A stretch of 64,000 nucleotides of DNA from Candidatus Sulfotelmatobacter sp. (lineage in GTDB: Bacteria; Acidobacteriota; Terriglobia; Terriglobales; Acidobacteriaceae). The translations under genes were made by a program, and so were the position numbers. The notes under the pieces were generated by a model. That model saw only the letters and a list, made by a program, of their open reading frames with translations, made no database searches and was not told where the DNA came from. The DNA lies in NCBI GenBank assembly GCA_025462865.1, contig JAOAPI010000056.1:1-64000 (forward strand), read 5' to 3'. Every line of letters begins with the position of its first letter. Position 1 is the first letter of the stretch. This document shows, piece by piece, positions 1-8,920 of the stretch.

Positions 1-415
1 GATCGGTGCCCACGATTGTCGCCTTATACTTCTTGCGATTGTGCATGGTCACTTCGACCTGGCGCGCTTCGGCGACGACGTGATAGTTGGTGAGGATGTG
101 ACCTTCCTTGTCGATCACGAAGCCGGAGCCTTGGCCTTCCTGCGGAACCATTCCGTAGAAGAAGTCAAAAGACATGGCGCGCGATGTGACGTTCACCACC
201 GAAGGAATGTTCCGGCGATAGACGCCGATGTTGTTCTGCTCTTCGCCGTCGAGTCCTTCGCCGCCGGAAGCTTCCGTGATCTCGACTTGCGCGGGATGGC
301 TGAACCAGTTCGCCGGATCGGAACCGGCATGTCTGCCATTCGAACGCCAGGTGGTGAAGTAGAAGAATGCGCCAGCCAACAACAGCGCCAAGACTGCAGG
401 ACGTAGAAATTTCAT
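1..415 (-). CDS. Trypsin-like (HtrA/Deg family) serine protease, N-terminal part, runs off the left edge
   Basis: Reverse complement from ATG at 415 reads MKFLRPAVLALLLAGAFFYFTTW...NNIGVYRRNIPSVVNVTSRAMSFDFFYGMVPQEGQGSGFVIDKEGHILTNYHVVAEARQVEVTMHNRKKYKATIVGTD. The GSGFVIDxxGHILTNYHVV motif is typical of S1C proteases. Missing from the ORF track because it has no stop in the window. Confidence 0.9.
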   Translation of the reverse strand, partial: MKFLRPAVLALLLAGAFFYFTTWRSNGRHAGSDPANWFSHPAQVEITEASGGEGLDGEEQNNIGVYRRNIPSVVNVTSRAMSFDFFYGMVPQEGQGSGFVIDKEGHILTNYHVVAEARQVEVTMHNRKKYKATIVGTD

Positions 416-982
416 AAGTGCAAACCTTCAGGGCCGCCAAGCTGAACCGCGAAGAAGGCCCACATTGGATTCTACGTTGGATTTTAAACAATGTTCCCTC
501 GCAAGGCACGTAGTGGCACTTGGACTGTGGATTTCTGCAGGGAATATTTCTGTTGGCGCAGCCATTGGAGTGCGTGGGTGAGTTGGGTTTCGCCCTTTGA
601 GGATACTTCCAAGGAGTGCCCCCTCCCCCACGGTCCCTTGGAATCATCGCTTTAGCAGGAAATTCCTCCCAGATCCGAATGTCTAAAGAACTTAGATATC
701 AAAATATCTGAAACCAACGACTTAGAGACCTACGCTTGGTCGGAGGCGAGCATCACGGCGTCGATCATCATCGCCGATTCGAATTGCGGAGGCAAGGTTA
801 GATGTCACATGAAAACCGGGAATCGCGAATTGCCCTGTAGGCAGAGCCATCTGCCGACCCAATGTCTATTGCCTAGAGCCGGGGTCCCCCGAAACTGGCA
901 CTTTCAGGCTACAACCTCTGTCTACTACCATACATAGTTCACTGTATTCCATCGGACAAACGTTGTATAAGAAACTGCCTTA

Positions 983-1192
983 TTGGGGCGGAGGGGATCT
1001 TTGTACAACGTCGCTGTGGTACGCCAGCTATGCGCGGACATTATCGCGGAGAAAGACTCCGTTAAGGTCGAACAACTCATTACCCTTTTGCAAGCGGTGG
1101 TTAGAGAAGATCAGGAAGAAATCCGCATGAGAATGGCCTTTCTGGCGAAGAAATACTCAGACATATTGGAACAATCCCCAGCCGCAGATTGA
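983..1192 (+). CDS. Small hypothetical protein (69 aa)
   Basis: ORF MGRRGSLYNVAVVRQLCADIIAEKDSVKVEQLITLLQAVVREDQEEIRMRMAFLAKKYSDILEQSPAAD; plausible helical composition, no recognised family. Confidence 0.4.
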   Translation: MGRRGSLYNVAVVRQLCADIIAEKDSVKVEQLITLLQAVVREDQEEIRMRMAFLAKKYSDILEQSPAAD

Positions 1193-1268
1193 CGGATACT
1201 CATTCCCCTGGGAATCGTCGCATTGACAGGAAATTCCTCCTGGATCTCGCAAGGGCCTGTGGAGGTCG

Positions 1269-1889
1269 TTATGAGCAACATCCGTCCGCTTCGCCCTGCA
1301 GAGCCTCCCAGCCTTCCCGCACAATGAATGGAACCAGGCAAAGCGCTGCAACGGGATCGGCCCACGCCACGTGCCAGATAGCATTGACCGCCAATCCCAT
1401 CAAGGCGATCACCGAAAGATACCCACAGAGCGCCGACTCAGCCGCATCTGCCCTTAGAGCTGCACTGCCCGTCATCGTTGAGAGCCGCCGTTTCTCTTTC
1501 GCAAGCCACGGCATGAAGACTGCGGCCACGATCAACACTGCAATCCCCAGATAGCTTTGCCTGGGTTCTGCGTGACCAAGCAGTGACACGGCGGACTCGA
1601 CAACCACACACGCGGCCAACGCAAGAAGCAAGAACCCTGCGATGCGAGCCGCGCGCGACTCCGCCTGATCGTGACCTGCGGGAACCTGAAACCGTCGTCG
1701 CACCGCTAACGCCGAGATAAGTTCAATCGCGCTGTCACCGCCAAAGGCAAGAAGCGCGGGACTGCGGGCCATCCAGGCCGCTCCCAATGCCACAGCAGCT
1801 TCGAAGCTCATCCAGATAACTGTCAGGTTCTGGATCCTAATAACCCGCTGCAAGACTTCCGGTGCGATAGTCTTCTTCTCTACAGACAT
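1269..1889 (-). CDS. Cation diffusion facilitator-like cation transporter
   Basis: Multi-TM protein with CDF-like FGGDSAIELISALAVRRRF and LRADAAESALCGYLSVIALMGL motifs. Confidence 0.7.
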   Translation of the reverse strand: MSVEKKTIAPEVLQRVIRIQNLTVIWMSFEAAVALGAAWMARSPALLAFGGDSAIELISALAVRRRFQVPAGHDQAESRAARIAGFLLLALAACVVVESAVSLLGHAEPRQSYLGIAVLIVAAVFMPWLAKEKRRLSTMTGSAALRADAAESALCGYLSVIALMGLAVNAIWHVAWADPVAALCLVPFIVREGWEALQGEADGCCS

Positions 1890-1912
1890 AAGCGATTGAG
1901 CAGTCGCGCGGC

Positions 1913-2443
1913 CTAGAGAAGCGGCTTTACCTGCGACTCGATAGTATCAGTGTATTCAAACCCAATGACCTTCTCGCGAAGCACGCCTTGGCGGTCGTAG
2001 AGCAGCGTGGTGGGCAAGCCTTCGATGCCGCCAAACTTCTGTTTCAGGTCATCGGTGGCGACCGCCAGGGGACAGCGGACTCCCATTCTTTTCGCAAATA
2101 GCACCGGGTCTTCGATATCCCTCATGGTGTCGAATTTGAATCCGATTACCGCAAGGCCGCGAGAACCGTGGCGGTCGAGCAGTTTCTGATAGCCGGGCAT
2201 CTCTTTCTTGCAGGGCTGGCACCAGGTCGCCCAAAAATCGATGAGCACGACTTTGCCGCGAAGGTCGGCCGAGGAAATCTCGCGCCCTTGCAAATCTTTC
2301 ACGGAGAAATGTGGCAACCGTGAACCAATCTCACCTGCAGCGATAGAATCTGGTTTGGGCCGAGGCTGGCTCGCCGGATGTTGACTACATCCGACGAGGC
2401 TGGCCGCAGCGAGGCCCAGAAGTAACAAACGTATTCTCAGCAT
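1913..2443 (-). CDS. TlpA-family thioredoxin-like lipoprotein
   Basis: Lipobox-like LVGCS; DLRGKVVLIDFWATWCQPCKKEMPGYQKLLD thioredoxin CxxC motif. Confidence 0.88.
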   Translation of the reverse strand: MLRIRLLLLGLAAASLVGCSQHPASQPRPKPDSIAAGEIGSRLPHFSVKDLQGREISSADLRGKVVLIDFWATWCQPCKKEMPGYQKLLDRHGSRGLAVIGFKFDTMRDIEDPVLFAKRMGVRCPLAVATDDLKQKFGGIEGLPTTLLYDRQGVLREKVIGFEYTDTIESQVKPLL

Positions 2444-3043
2444 CTATTCCTTCTTCTCATCTTTGTTCTGCACTTCTCTGTTCTGCACCTCTTTGTTCTG
2501 CACTTCCAGAATCACTAGTTTCAGTGGCGTCGAAAGGTCAGCCTTCTTCTTTTTTCCCGCAGGCTTTTTATACAACTGACCACGAACTGTGACCACCGTT
2601 GGCGTACCCGCAAGCGGTTCCAGCTCTTTCGACAATTCATTCGGCGCGAGCGCGAATGACCGATTCGGTTCGACCTGTAAGGCGAGGTTGCCCGAAGCGT
2701 CCTTCACGATTTTTCCGCGCGCGTTCATATCCATTTCCGCCGCGGTCACACCGCTGTCGTATGTCGCCTTCAGAAGCTGGACAGGATCAATTTGTCCATC
2801 CTCCTTGGGAGTGACATCAACTTTTCCATCGATCAAACTAACTTCTACGTTTTGAACGCCAGCCTGGCGTCCCAGGTGCTGTTTCACACCGTATGCTCAA
2901 AAATTTCAAGTCATGCCTTCGACGCGCATTTCAATGTGTTTGATTTGCGCTTCAGCCATGGGCACAACCACCATGGAACCGAGCAGCAGCAGGAACGCGA
3001 CTGTCTTCCTGTTCATCCCTCTGCGATTCATCGTTGTATTCAT
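2444..3043 (-). CDS. Secreted heavy-metal-associated (HMA) domain protein, predicted selenoprotein with UxxU in place of CxxC
   Basis: Read with TGA as Sec: MNTTMNRRGMNRKTVAFLLLLGSMVVVPMAEAQIKHIEMRVEGMT-U-NF-U-AYGVKQHLGRQAGVQNVEVSLIDGKVDVTPKEDGQIDPVQLLKATYDSGVTAAEM... The ORF track only gives the part after the second TGA, from GTG 2887. TGA codons at 2908-2906 and 2899-2897. SD-like AAAGGAGGAG lies upstream of ATG 3043; ATG 3016 is an alternative start. Confidence 0.75.
2459..2508 (-). repeat. Short tandem repeat encoding EVQNKEVQNREVQNK
   Basis: About 15-18 bp units (tttgttctgcacttc / tctgttctgcacctc / tttgttctgcacttc) in the C-terminal coding part of the HMA gene. Confidence 0.7.
2860..2881 (-). 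promoter_or_regulatory. Candidate bacterial SECIS hairpin
   Basis: mRNA CAG-CA-CCUGG-GACG-CCAGG-CUG: 5-bp apical stem, GACG loop, 2-nt bulge, 3-bp lower stem. The loop begins about 26 nt after the second UGA and about 35 nt after the first, and its first base is G. Confidence 0.55.
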
Positions 3044-3055
3044 TCTCCTCCTTTC

Positions 3056-4003
3056 TCAAAAGTGCAGCCTGAATTGCTGTGTAATTCCGAAACTGATATG
3101 GCGGCGGATTGGCATGAATGAAGCTCCGCTGGAATGGGCAACGTCCCAGTCCGTTGCCAGCCACAGGTGCATTCCGGGACGCACGCCAACGTACGTCGTG
3201 ATTCCCGCTAGCAGAACGTCACCGCCGCTCCCGTTCTGAGTGACTCGCGCAATGCGGTCATCTTGAGAACGCAGCCAGGTTAGTGTGGGGCCGATGAACC
3301 ATTCGCGAGTCACGTTCTTTGATTCATAAGGCCGGTACGAGAGCCAGAAGCGCAATTCGAAATCATCGCCAAGCCGGGTTTGCTGCGTCCCTTGGGAACG
3401 TAGAAGGGAATGGAATTCCTCATCGGCGACCAGGCGTCGTAGGTTGAAAAGTCCGGTGTAAGTCCAATTCGCGGCCAGAAACAGATCGGTCGAACCGGAA
3501 CCTGGCTGCAGACTTGCGGGCAGCCGAGCGCCAGTTTCATCGTTCAGATTTGTGCGCCCGGTTGGAATCTTCGGACCGAGCGTGAACGATGCCTGCGTAG
3601 TTCCTCGGGGTGAATCCCGTCTGTAGAAACGATACTTCACGAGCACCATCGTGTCGCCCAGGCCTGTTCCAGCCGCCGTTGGTATCCCCGGCGTCTCGAA
3701 GTGATTTGTGATGACCGGAACGAGCACAGTGAGATCGAAATCGTGGCGGAAGCCCCACGTGAAGTTGAAATCGCCTTCGTGCGAAAACGTTGGCCGGGCA
3801 GTGGCAGGAATGCCTCTCGACGTTCCCGGCATTGTGCCGCGAGTGGTGAAGATGGAGTTATAGGAAATGAGACCTCCACCCGGAAATAATGGCGGAGCCG
3901 TTTCAGGAGCTGGCCCTTGCGCCTTGGCAGCCGAAGAACAGAACAACAGGACAAACATCAGCCAGGCGCAGCCGCCGTACTTAGTAGCCTTTCGAAATCT
4001 CAC
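3056..4003 (-). CDS. Outer-membrane beta-barrel-like hypothetical protein
   Basis: Signal peptide (FVLLFCSSAAKAQ) followed by alternating aromatic strands and a C-terminal ...GITQQFRLHF, typical of outer-membrane proteins. Same strand and 12 bp from the HMA gene. Confidence 0.65.
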   Translation of the reverse strand: MRFRKATKYGGCAWLMFVLLFCSSAAKAQGPAPETAPPLFPGGGLISYNSIFTTRGTMPGTSRGIPATARPTFSHEGDFNFTWGFRHDFDLTVLVPVITNHFETPGIPTAAGTGLGDTMVLVKYRFYRRDSPRGTTQASFTLGPKIPTGRTNLNDETGARLPASLQPGSGSTDLFLAANWTYTGLFNLRRLVADEEFHSLLRSQGTQQTRLGDDFELRFWLSYRPYESKNVTREWFIGPTLTWLRSQDDRIARVTQNGSGGDVLLAGITTYVGVRPGMHLWLATDWDVAHSSGASFMPIRRHISFGITQQFRLHF

Positions 4004-4079
4004 AAGTTTTCTCCTCCAGCAAAGACAAACACTTCAGGCACACGAATATCGTGAAGCCGGGAACCGACTGGAGGTCAGA

Positions 4080-4433
4080 TCAGATGCGAAGAGGCTGCGA
4101 AGCCCAGGACTGAAAGCCAGGAGGGGCGTGACATTGCGCCGGGAGGCTTCGGGCCGGAAATTCCAGGCCGAAGCGGTGGCCTGACTCTGGAGCAACTGCA
4201 AACATGACCGCAGCTACTGACGTGCTATGCCCCGAGGAGGGCTGCACAAAAGGGCCGTGAGTTGAGGGCATGGTCTTGCAGCAATCCTGACCGTGGTGGC
4301 CATGCGATGAGCAATGCATTGAATTGCAGCACTGCATCGCTTCCTGCTGCGTCGTGGTAGCACTGCAGTCGAATGCATACGCCGCGAGACCGACTGCAAG
4401 TACGGTCCGCAAAATTGAGCCAGCCAAACGCAT
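4080..4433 (-). CDS. Small secreted Cys/His-rich protein, possible metal binding
   Basis: MRLAGSILRTVLAVGLAAYAFDCSATTTQQEAMQCCNSMHCSSHGHHGQDCCKTMPSTHG...: signal-like N-terminus and a Cys/His/Met cluster. First gene of the metal operon. Confidence 0.5.
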   Translation of the reverse strand: MRLAGSILRTVLAVGLAAYAFDCSATTTQQEAMQCCNSMHCSSHGHHGQDCCKTMPSTHGPFVQPSSGHSTSVAAVMFAVAPESGHRFGLEFPARSLPAQCHAPPGFQSWASQPLRI

Positions 4434-4660
4434 TACTAACTAGCGTAGACGCTCGCGTAGGGCAGGGTCAAGGCTGCCAATCGATTCGCGATTTTCGAAG
4501 TCGGTCCCACGAACTTTGACTCTGCGCGCGCGTAGCCCGGAGTCATTTGTGCGCTTTACGCGGCGCTGAAGCGCCGCTCTTTCACGTTATCCCCATCGTC
4601 GGTATTCCGGCGTCAGCGCTGCGCCGACCTCAGATCGACGTTTCATATCTACGCTTCAGC

Positions 4661-5485
4661 TCAGGGCTTGGTCGTGGTTTGATTCGCATAATGACGAACG
4701 AATCCCGCTCCGAGCTCGACAAGCTTTTCTGCCAATGCAGCGCCGGTTTCGGGCGAGCAAAGGCGCGGATCACCGGCGGCGACTCCATTTGGAGCTAGTT
4801 CCGCAATCTCGAGTGGCACTGATATATTGACGCCTTCGAAGCCCACGGTTGCCAGACCCGTGATGGGCAGGCCCATTACGTTGGGAAGTTTACTGGGGCC
4901 GGGGATTAAATCCTCGCGAACTCGTTCGGGAAAGAAGTGCATGGCGAGGCTGGTCAGCACATCGGCTCCATGTCCTGACATCTTCTTAGCCTTTTCCTCG
5001 CCGACAACATCCACCAACAGACTTTGCGCTACCCGCCAAAGGTAAATGTTCGGAATCAGGCAACCGTTGGAACGGTAGATCTCTGACGTCACTTCCTGAA
5101 TGCATTGCACGTTTCCGTCGTGGCCGTTCAGGATGATCAGATGGGAAAGATTATGCCGCAGGAGGCAGCCGATGACGTCCATCAATACCGCACGCAGAGT
5201 AGTTTGGGAAATCGCAAGGCCTCCGGGGGTGCTGCCGAAATAGTTCGCGCCCCCGAATGGAATTACCGGAGCAACCAAAGTTTCCACGCCTGAGGCACAA
5301 GCACTTTCGGCAATTTGAGTCGCAACCTGTTCTGCTAAGAGATAGTCGCCCATGGGCGCATGAGGGCCTTGATCCTCGTGGCTGCCCAGCGGAAGCAGAA
5401 TTACTGGATTTTTGCTCAGGATTTCACGCACCTCAACGGCGGTCAGTTCGCCGAGACGAACTTTTCTGGAAACTTTGTGTGTCAT
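4661..5485 (-). CDS. Creatininase family protein
   Basis: VILLPLGSHEDQGPHAPMGDY..., LIILNGHDGNVQ..., SGHGADVLTS motifs. Confidence 0.85.
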   Translation of the reverse strand: MTHKVSRKVRLGELTAVEVREILSKNPVILLPLGSHEDQGPHAPMGDYLLAEQVATQIAESACASGVETLVAPVIPFGGANYFGSTPGGLAISQTTLRAVLMDVIGCLLRHNLSHLIILNGHDGNVQCIQEVTSEIYRSNGCLIPNIYLWRVAQSLLVDVVGEEKAKKMSGHGADVLTSLAMHFFPERVREDLIPGPSKLPNVMGLPITGLATVGFEGVNISVPLEIAELAPNGVAAGDPRLCSPETGAALAEKLVELGAGFVRHYANQTTTKP

Positions 5486-5649
5486 AGGTTCTTGAAAATA
5501 TACAGGATGACGTCACACCGTCGTGAGCCGCTCGGGCGAGTTAGCTGCCATTCTCTAATTCCCTGTGGGCGGTGACTTCCTTGGGGGTTGGCGTACTTTC
5601 GGGCGAACGACACTCGCAGAAAATAGGCCTACCCACGTGACCAATCACT

Positions 5650-5681
5650 GACAAATGTCGGAGGATTTTTCGACATTTGTC
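5650..5681. repeat. 11-bp inverted repeat GACAAATGTCG-N10-CGACATTTGTC
   Basis: Perfect arms 5650-5660 and 5671-5681, upstream of the CDS at 5859. Confidence 0.7.
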
Positions 5682-5858
5682 GACACCCATCCCGCCTCAC
5701 CTTCTATTTTTCATTAGAGTCAGCAACTTACGAGACGTGTCTTTAGAGCACTGCTTGGTCGGTTAATTGCCTTTACCTATTTGGTTTTCGTGATTGAGGT
5801 TGAAGATTTCTGTCGTCCATTCGTCAATCATATTTTCATTCATAGGAGAACGCGCGGA

Positions 5859-6884
5859 ATGAAGTGGCGTGGATCTATTTTTTTGTTTTCAGTTCTGCTG
5901 TGCCTTTGTGGATCGACGATTTCTCAGGCGCAAGAGCAGCCGGCTGCGTTGCCTGACGCGCCCAAGCCGCAGCCGGGCATTATTGTCGGAACCGTAGTCG
6001 ACGTTAACGATGACGCAGTTCCAGGGGCCGCCGTCGTCCTTGAAGGTTCTGGTCTAAAGAGTCCTCGCACAGTCGTTTCGAATAGCAACGGATTCTTTGA
6101 ATTCAGCGATCTCGATCCTGAAACCTATCACGTCAATATCAACGCCCAGGGATTTGCCAGCTGGACTTCACCCGATGTCACGCTGCAGCCGGGTCAGTAC
6201 ATCATTCTGACGGTCAGCAAGCTCCGCATCGCGCAGGCGGTGACTACGGTGACGGTGGGTTATTCCGCCGAGGAAATCGCCACCGAGCAGGTGAAGATCG
6301 AGGAGCACCAGCGCATTTTCGGCCTCGTCCCAAATTTCTATGTGTCCTATGAGGCAAATGCCGCACCGCTCACGACGAAGCTGAAGTTCCAGCTCGCATC
6401 CAAGGTTGCATTCGATCCTGTCACCTTCATGGGAGTAGCTATTGTGGCCGCCGCCGGACAGGCAGGCGACCACCCCAACTATCCTCAGGGTTGGAAGGGT
6501 TACGGGGAGCGCTATGGCGCTGCTTATGCGAACGGCTTTACCGACATCATGATCGGTGGCGCCATTCTGCCATCGCTTCTGCACCAGGACCCGCGCTATT
6601 TCTACCAGGGTAAGGGAACAAATAAGTCTCGTGCTCTGCACGCACTCGCCAGCCCGTTCGTCTGCAGGGGAGACAACGGGAGGCCGCAGCCGAACTATTC
6701 CACAATCGGAGGCGATCTGGCCTCCGCTGCGATCTCGAACGCCTACTATCCGGAGTCAAATCGCGGCGTCGGGCTGTTCTTGGGGAATTTCCTGATCGGA
6801 ACCGGACAGCGGGCGGCGTCTAACTTGATGCAGGAATTCGTCCTGCGCAGGCTAACGCCAAAAGCCGCCAAGTATGAAAAGTAA
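5859..6884 (+). CDS. Secreted carboxypeptidase-regulatory-like domain protein with LPDAP motif
   Basis: ATG at 5859 after aggagaa; signal peptide; QPAALPDAPKPQPGIIVGTVVDVNDDAVPGAAVVLEGSG...SNSNGFFEFSDLDPETYHVNINAQGFASW. Confidence 0.8.
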   Translation: MKWRGSIFLFSVLLCLCGSTISQAQEQPAALPDAPKPQPGIIVGTVVDVNDDAVPGAAVVLEGSGLKSPRTVVSNSNGFFEFSDLDPETYHVNINAQGFASWTSPDVTLQPGQYIILTVSKLRIAQAVTTVTVGYSAEEIATEQVKIEEHQRIFGLVPNFYVSYEANAAPLTTKLKFQLASKVAFDPVTFMGVAIVAAAGQAGDHPNYPQGWKGYGERYGAAYANGFTDIMIGGAILPSLLHQDPRYFYQGKGTNKSRALHALASPFVCRGDNGRPQPNYSTIGGDLASAAISNAYYPESNRGVGLFLGNFLIGTGQRAASNLMQEFVLRRLTPKAAKYEK

Positions 6885-7078
6885 AAAATCCATAGGTCGA
6901 CCAGTGTTCCGTTAAAGGTCCCCGCAAACCCCAGATTAGCCGGAGCGACTCGGCTCTCGTACTTTTCCCCTAAACAAAATTAGCGTTCGTTGACATCTCT
7001 GTGACAACTGCAAGTCGCTAACGCCTCATATTCCCCGGGTGATTTGGTTTCTGCAAATTCAATCGCTTGGGGGCGAAG

Positions 7079-8236
7079 ATGAAGACGATTTGCATCCTGA
7101 TAGCTTTCTGTCTAATTATGGGCGTGGCCGCGCCAACTGTTCACGCGCAGAGTTCCGCGGATTTGGCGGCTCCTGCGTCATTTTTCACGGTCGTACCGAC
7201 GCCGAGTGGACATCCCAAACCGTTCCAGAATGATTTGCATTCTGTCTCCGCGTCGTCGAAGTCGGACATCTGGGCAGTGGGCCAGACGGCGATTCATTTT
7301 GACGGCAGCCAGTGGACTGCTTTTTCCGTCCCCGGCATTAAGGGCGACAATACCAGCCGGCTGGGCGGCGTGATGGACTTCGCTCCCAACAATGTCTGGA
7401 CGGTGGGGATCGTCGGCATCGGCCTTGGCGCCACGAATCAGGTCATCGAACATTTTGATGGCACCAAGTGGAGTCTTTCTCCGGGACCGAAATTTCAGCC
7501 CAGCGACCAGCCCTCGCTGGAATCGGTGACGGCGCTTTCGCCCAACGACATGTGGGCCGCAGGCTTCATTTTGACGGACAACGCCCAGTCCTTGTTCCCT
7601 CTGTTCGAACATTACGATGGAACTTCGTGGACGGCATTTGAAACAGCCTTCGGCAACGGCACAATTTTTGGCGTCTCCGCCGATGCGACCAATGATGTGT
7701 GGGCGGTGGGAAGCGTGGCCGAGTCCTCAACTTTTATCGAGCATTACGATGGCAGCACGTGGAGCGTGGTGCCCAGTCCGAACGCGGGCTCTGGATGGAA
7801 CATACTGTTCGGAGTGGCGGCGCTGGCTCCGAACGATGTGTGGGCCGCGGGCTACTTTACCGAGCAGCCGAATTCTACGCGACCGACAAAAACGCTCATC
7901 GAGCACTGGGATGGAACGAGTTGGAAAATTGTGCCGAGCCCGAACGTCGGGCCCAAGAGCGTGTATCAGTCGAACCAGTTGTGGGGAATCACCGCTTCGG
8001 CTGGCAATGTCTGGGCATTTGGATCATTCTTTGCCGCCGATGGCTCTGGGCAGCAGTCAACCCTGGTGCTGCACTGGAACGGAACGGCTTGGGTCCTGGT
8101 CCCCAGCCCTGATCCGAGAAACAGCAGCTTCCGCAGCGACATATTGTTCGGCGGAACGGTCATTCCCACCGGCGATCTTTGGATTGTCGGCAACGAGTTT
8201 GGGAGGACGCTCGCCATCAACGCAACTGGCCACTAG
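7079..8236 (+). CDS. Secreted beta-propeller-like repeat protein
   Basis: Signal peptide MKTICILIAFCLIMGVAAPTVHA; repeated (E/F)HYDG(T/S)(S/T)W...VPSPN and NDVWAVG/NDMWAAG units. Confidence 0.75.
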   Translation: MKTICILIAFCLIMGVAAPTVHAQSSADLAAPASFFTVVPTPSGHPKPFQNDLHSVSASSKSDIWAVGQTAIHFDGSQWTAFSVPGIKGDNTSRLGGVMDFAPNNVWTVGIVGIGLGATNQVIEHFDGTKWSLSPGPKFQPSDQPSLESVTALSPNDMWAAGFILTDNAQSLFPLFEHYDGTSWTAFETAFGNGTIFGVSADATNDVWAVGSVAESSTFIEHYDGSTWSVVPSPNAGSGWNILFGVAALAPNDVWAAGYFTEQPNSTRPTKTLIEHWDGTSWKIVPSPNVGPKSVYQSNQLWGITASAGNVWAFGSFFAADGSGQQSTLVLHWNGTAWVLVPSPDPRNSSFRSDILFGGTVIPTGDLWIVGNEFGRTLAINATGH

Positions 8237-8290
8237 AAACGAAGCCGCGGGCAGGGCTGTTTCAGTGACAGCGCTTTGCGCTTAACTGGC

Positions 8291-8920
8291 TTACCTGGAA
8301 GGCCGCAGCTTTCCCCACACCTGCTGAACTTGCTCTCGCGTGTGATCGAGGGAGCCGGAGTTGTCGATCACGTAATCCGCGGCTTTGATCTTTTCTGCTT
8401 CGGGAAGTTGCGCGGCCATGCGGCGGGCGACTTCTTTGCGGGCAGCGTCGAGGTCTAACTTGTGACGCGCAGCGAAGCGGGCGATGCGTTGCTCGTCGCC
8501 GCACGTTACCACGATCAACCGGTCGAAACTTTTTGTTGCATGCGCTTCGAGAATGAGCGCGGCTTCGACAATGGCGATCGCCTGGGAATCTTGCCGCCCC
8601 ACTTCTTCCATCCAGTCCTCCTGACGTCGGATGACAAAAGGGTGCACGATGCGGTTCAGTTCTTCAATGCGGGAAGCAGAGGTGGATGGCGCTTTGCCGA
8701 AGGCCGCTTCGGCGAGTTTCGCGCGGTTCACGGTGCCGTCGGAGTTGAGAATCTCGCGCCCAAAATGCGCGACCACTTCGTAATAGACGCTTTGCCCTGG
8801 CTGCATCAGTTCGTGGGAAATACTGTCCGCCTGGATGAGATGCGCGCCAAGCTCAACAAACATTTCGCCGACAACCGTTTTGCCTGATGCAATGCCGCCG
8901 GTGAGTCCCACTTTCAGCAT
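8291..8920 (-). CDS. coaE: Dephospho-CoA kinase
   Basis: MLKVGLTGGIASGKTVVGEMFVELGAHLIQADSISHEL P-loop and typical CoaE architecture. Confidence 0.95.
   Translation of the reverse strand: MLKVGLTGGIASGKTVVGEMFVELGAHLIQADSISHELMQPGQSVYYEVVAHFGREILNSDGTVNRAKLAEAAFGKAPSTSASRIEELNRIVHPFVIRRQEDWMEEVGRQDSQAIAIVEAALILEAHATKSFDRLIVVTCGDEQRIARFAARHKLDLDAARKEVARRMAAQLPEAEKIKAADYVIDNSGSLDHTREQVQQVWGKLRPSR

Noticed and set aside
165-647. 160-aa minus ORF MIPRDRGGGG...
   Set aside because: Overlaps the N-terminus of the well-supported HtrA-like protease in another frame; low-quality translation.
2444-2887. Stand-alone 147-aa protein starting at GTG 2887, as in the ORF track
   Set aside because: The start would cut the HMA domain after its metal-binding motif; the upstream frame encodes a signal peptide and the first half of the domain, so Sec readthrough explains it better.
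4560-4577. GCGGCGCT-GA-AGCGCCGC hairpin considered as a terminator or special element
   Set aside because: No T run on either strand and a single isolated copy; probably an ordinary GC-rich palindrome.
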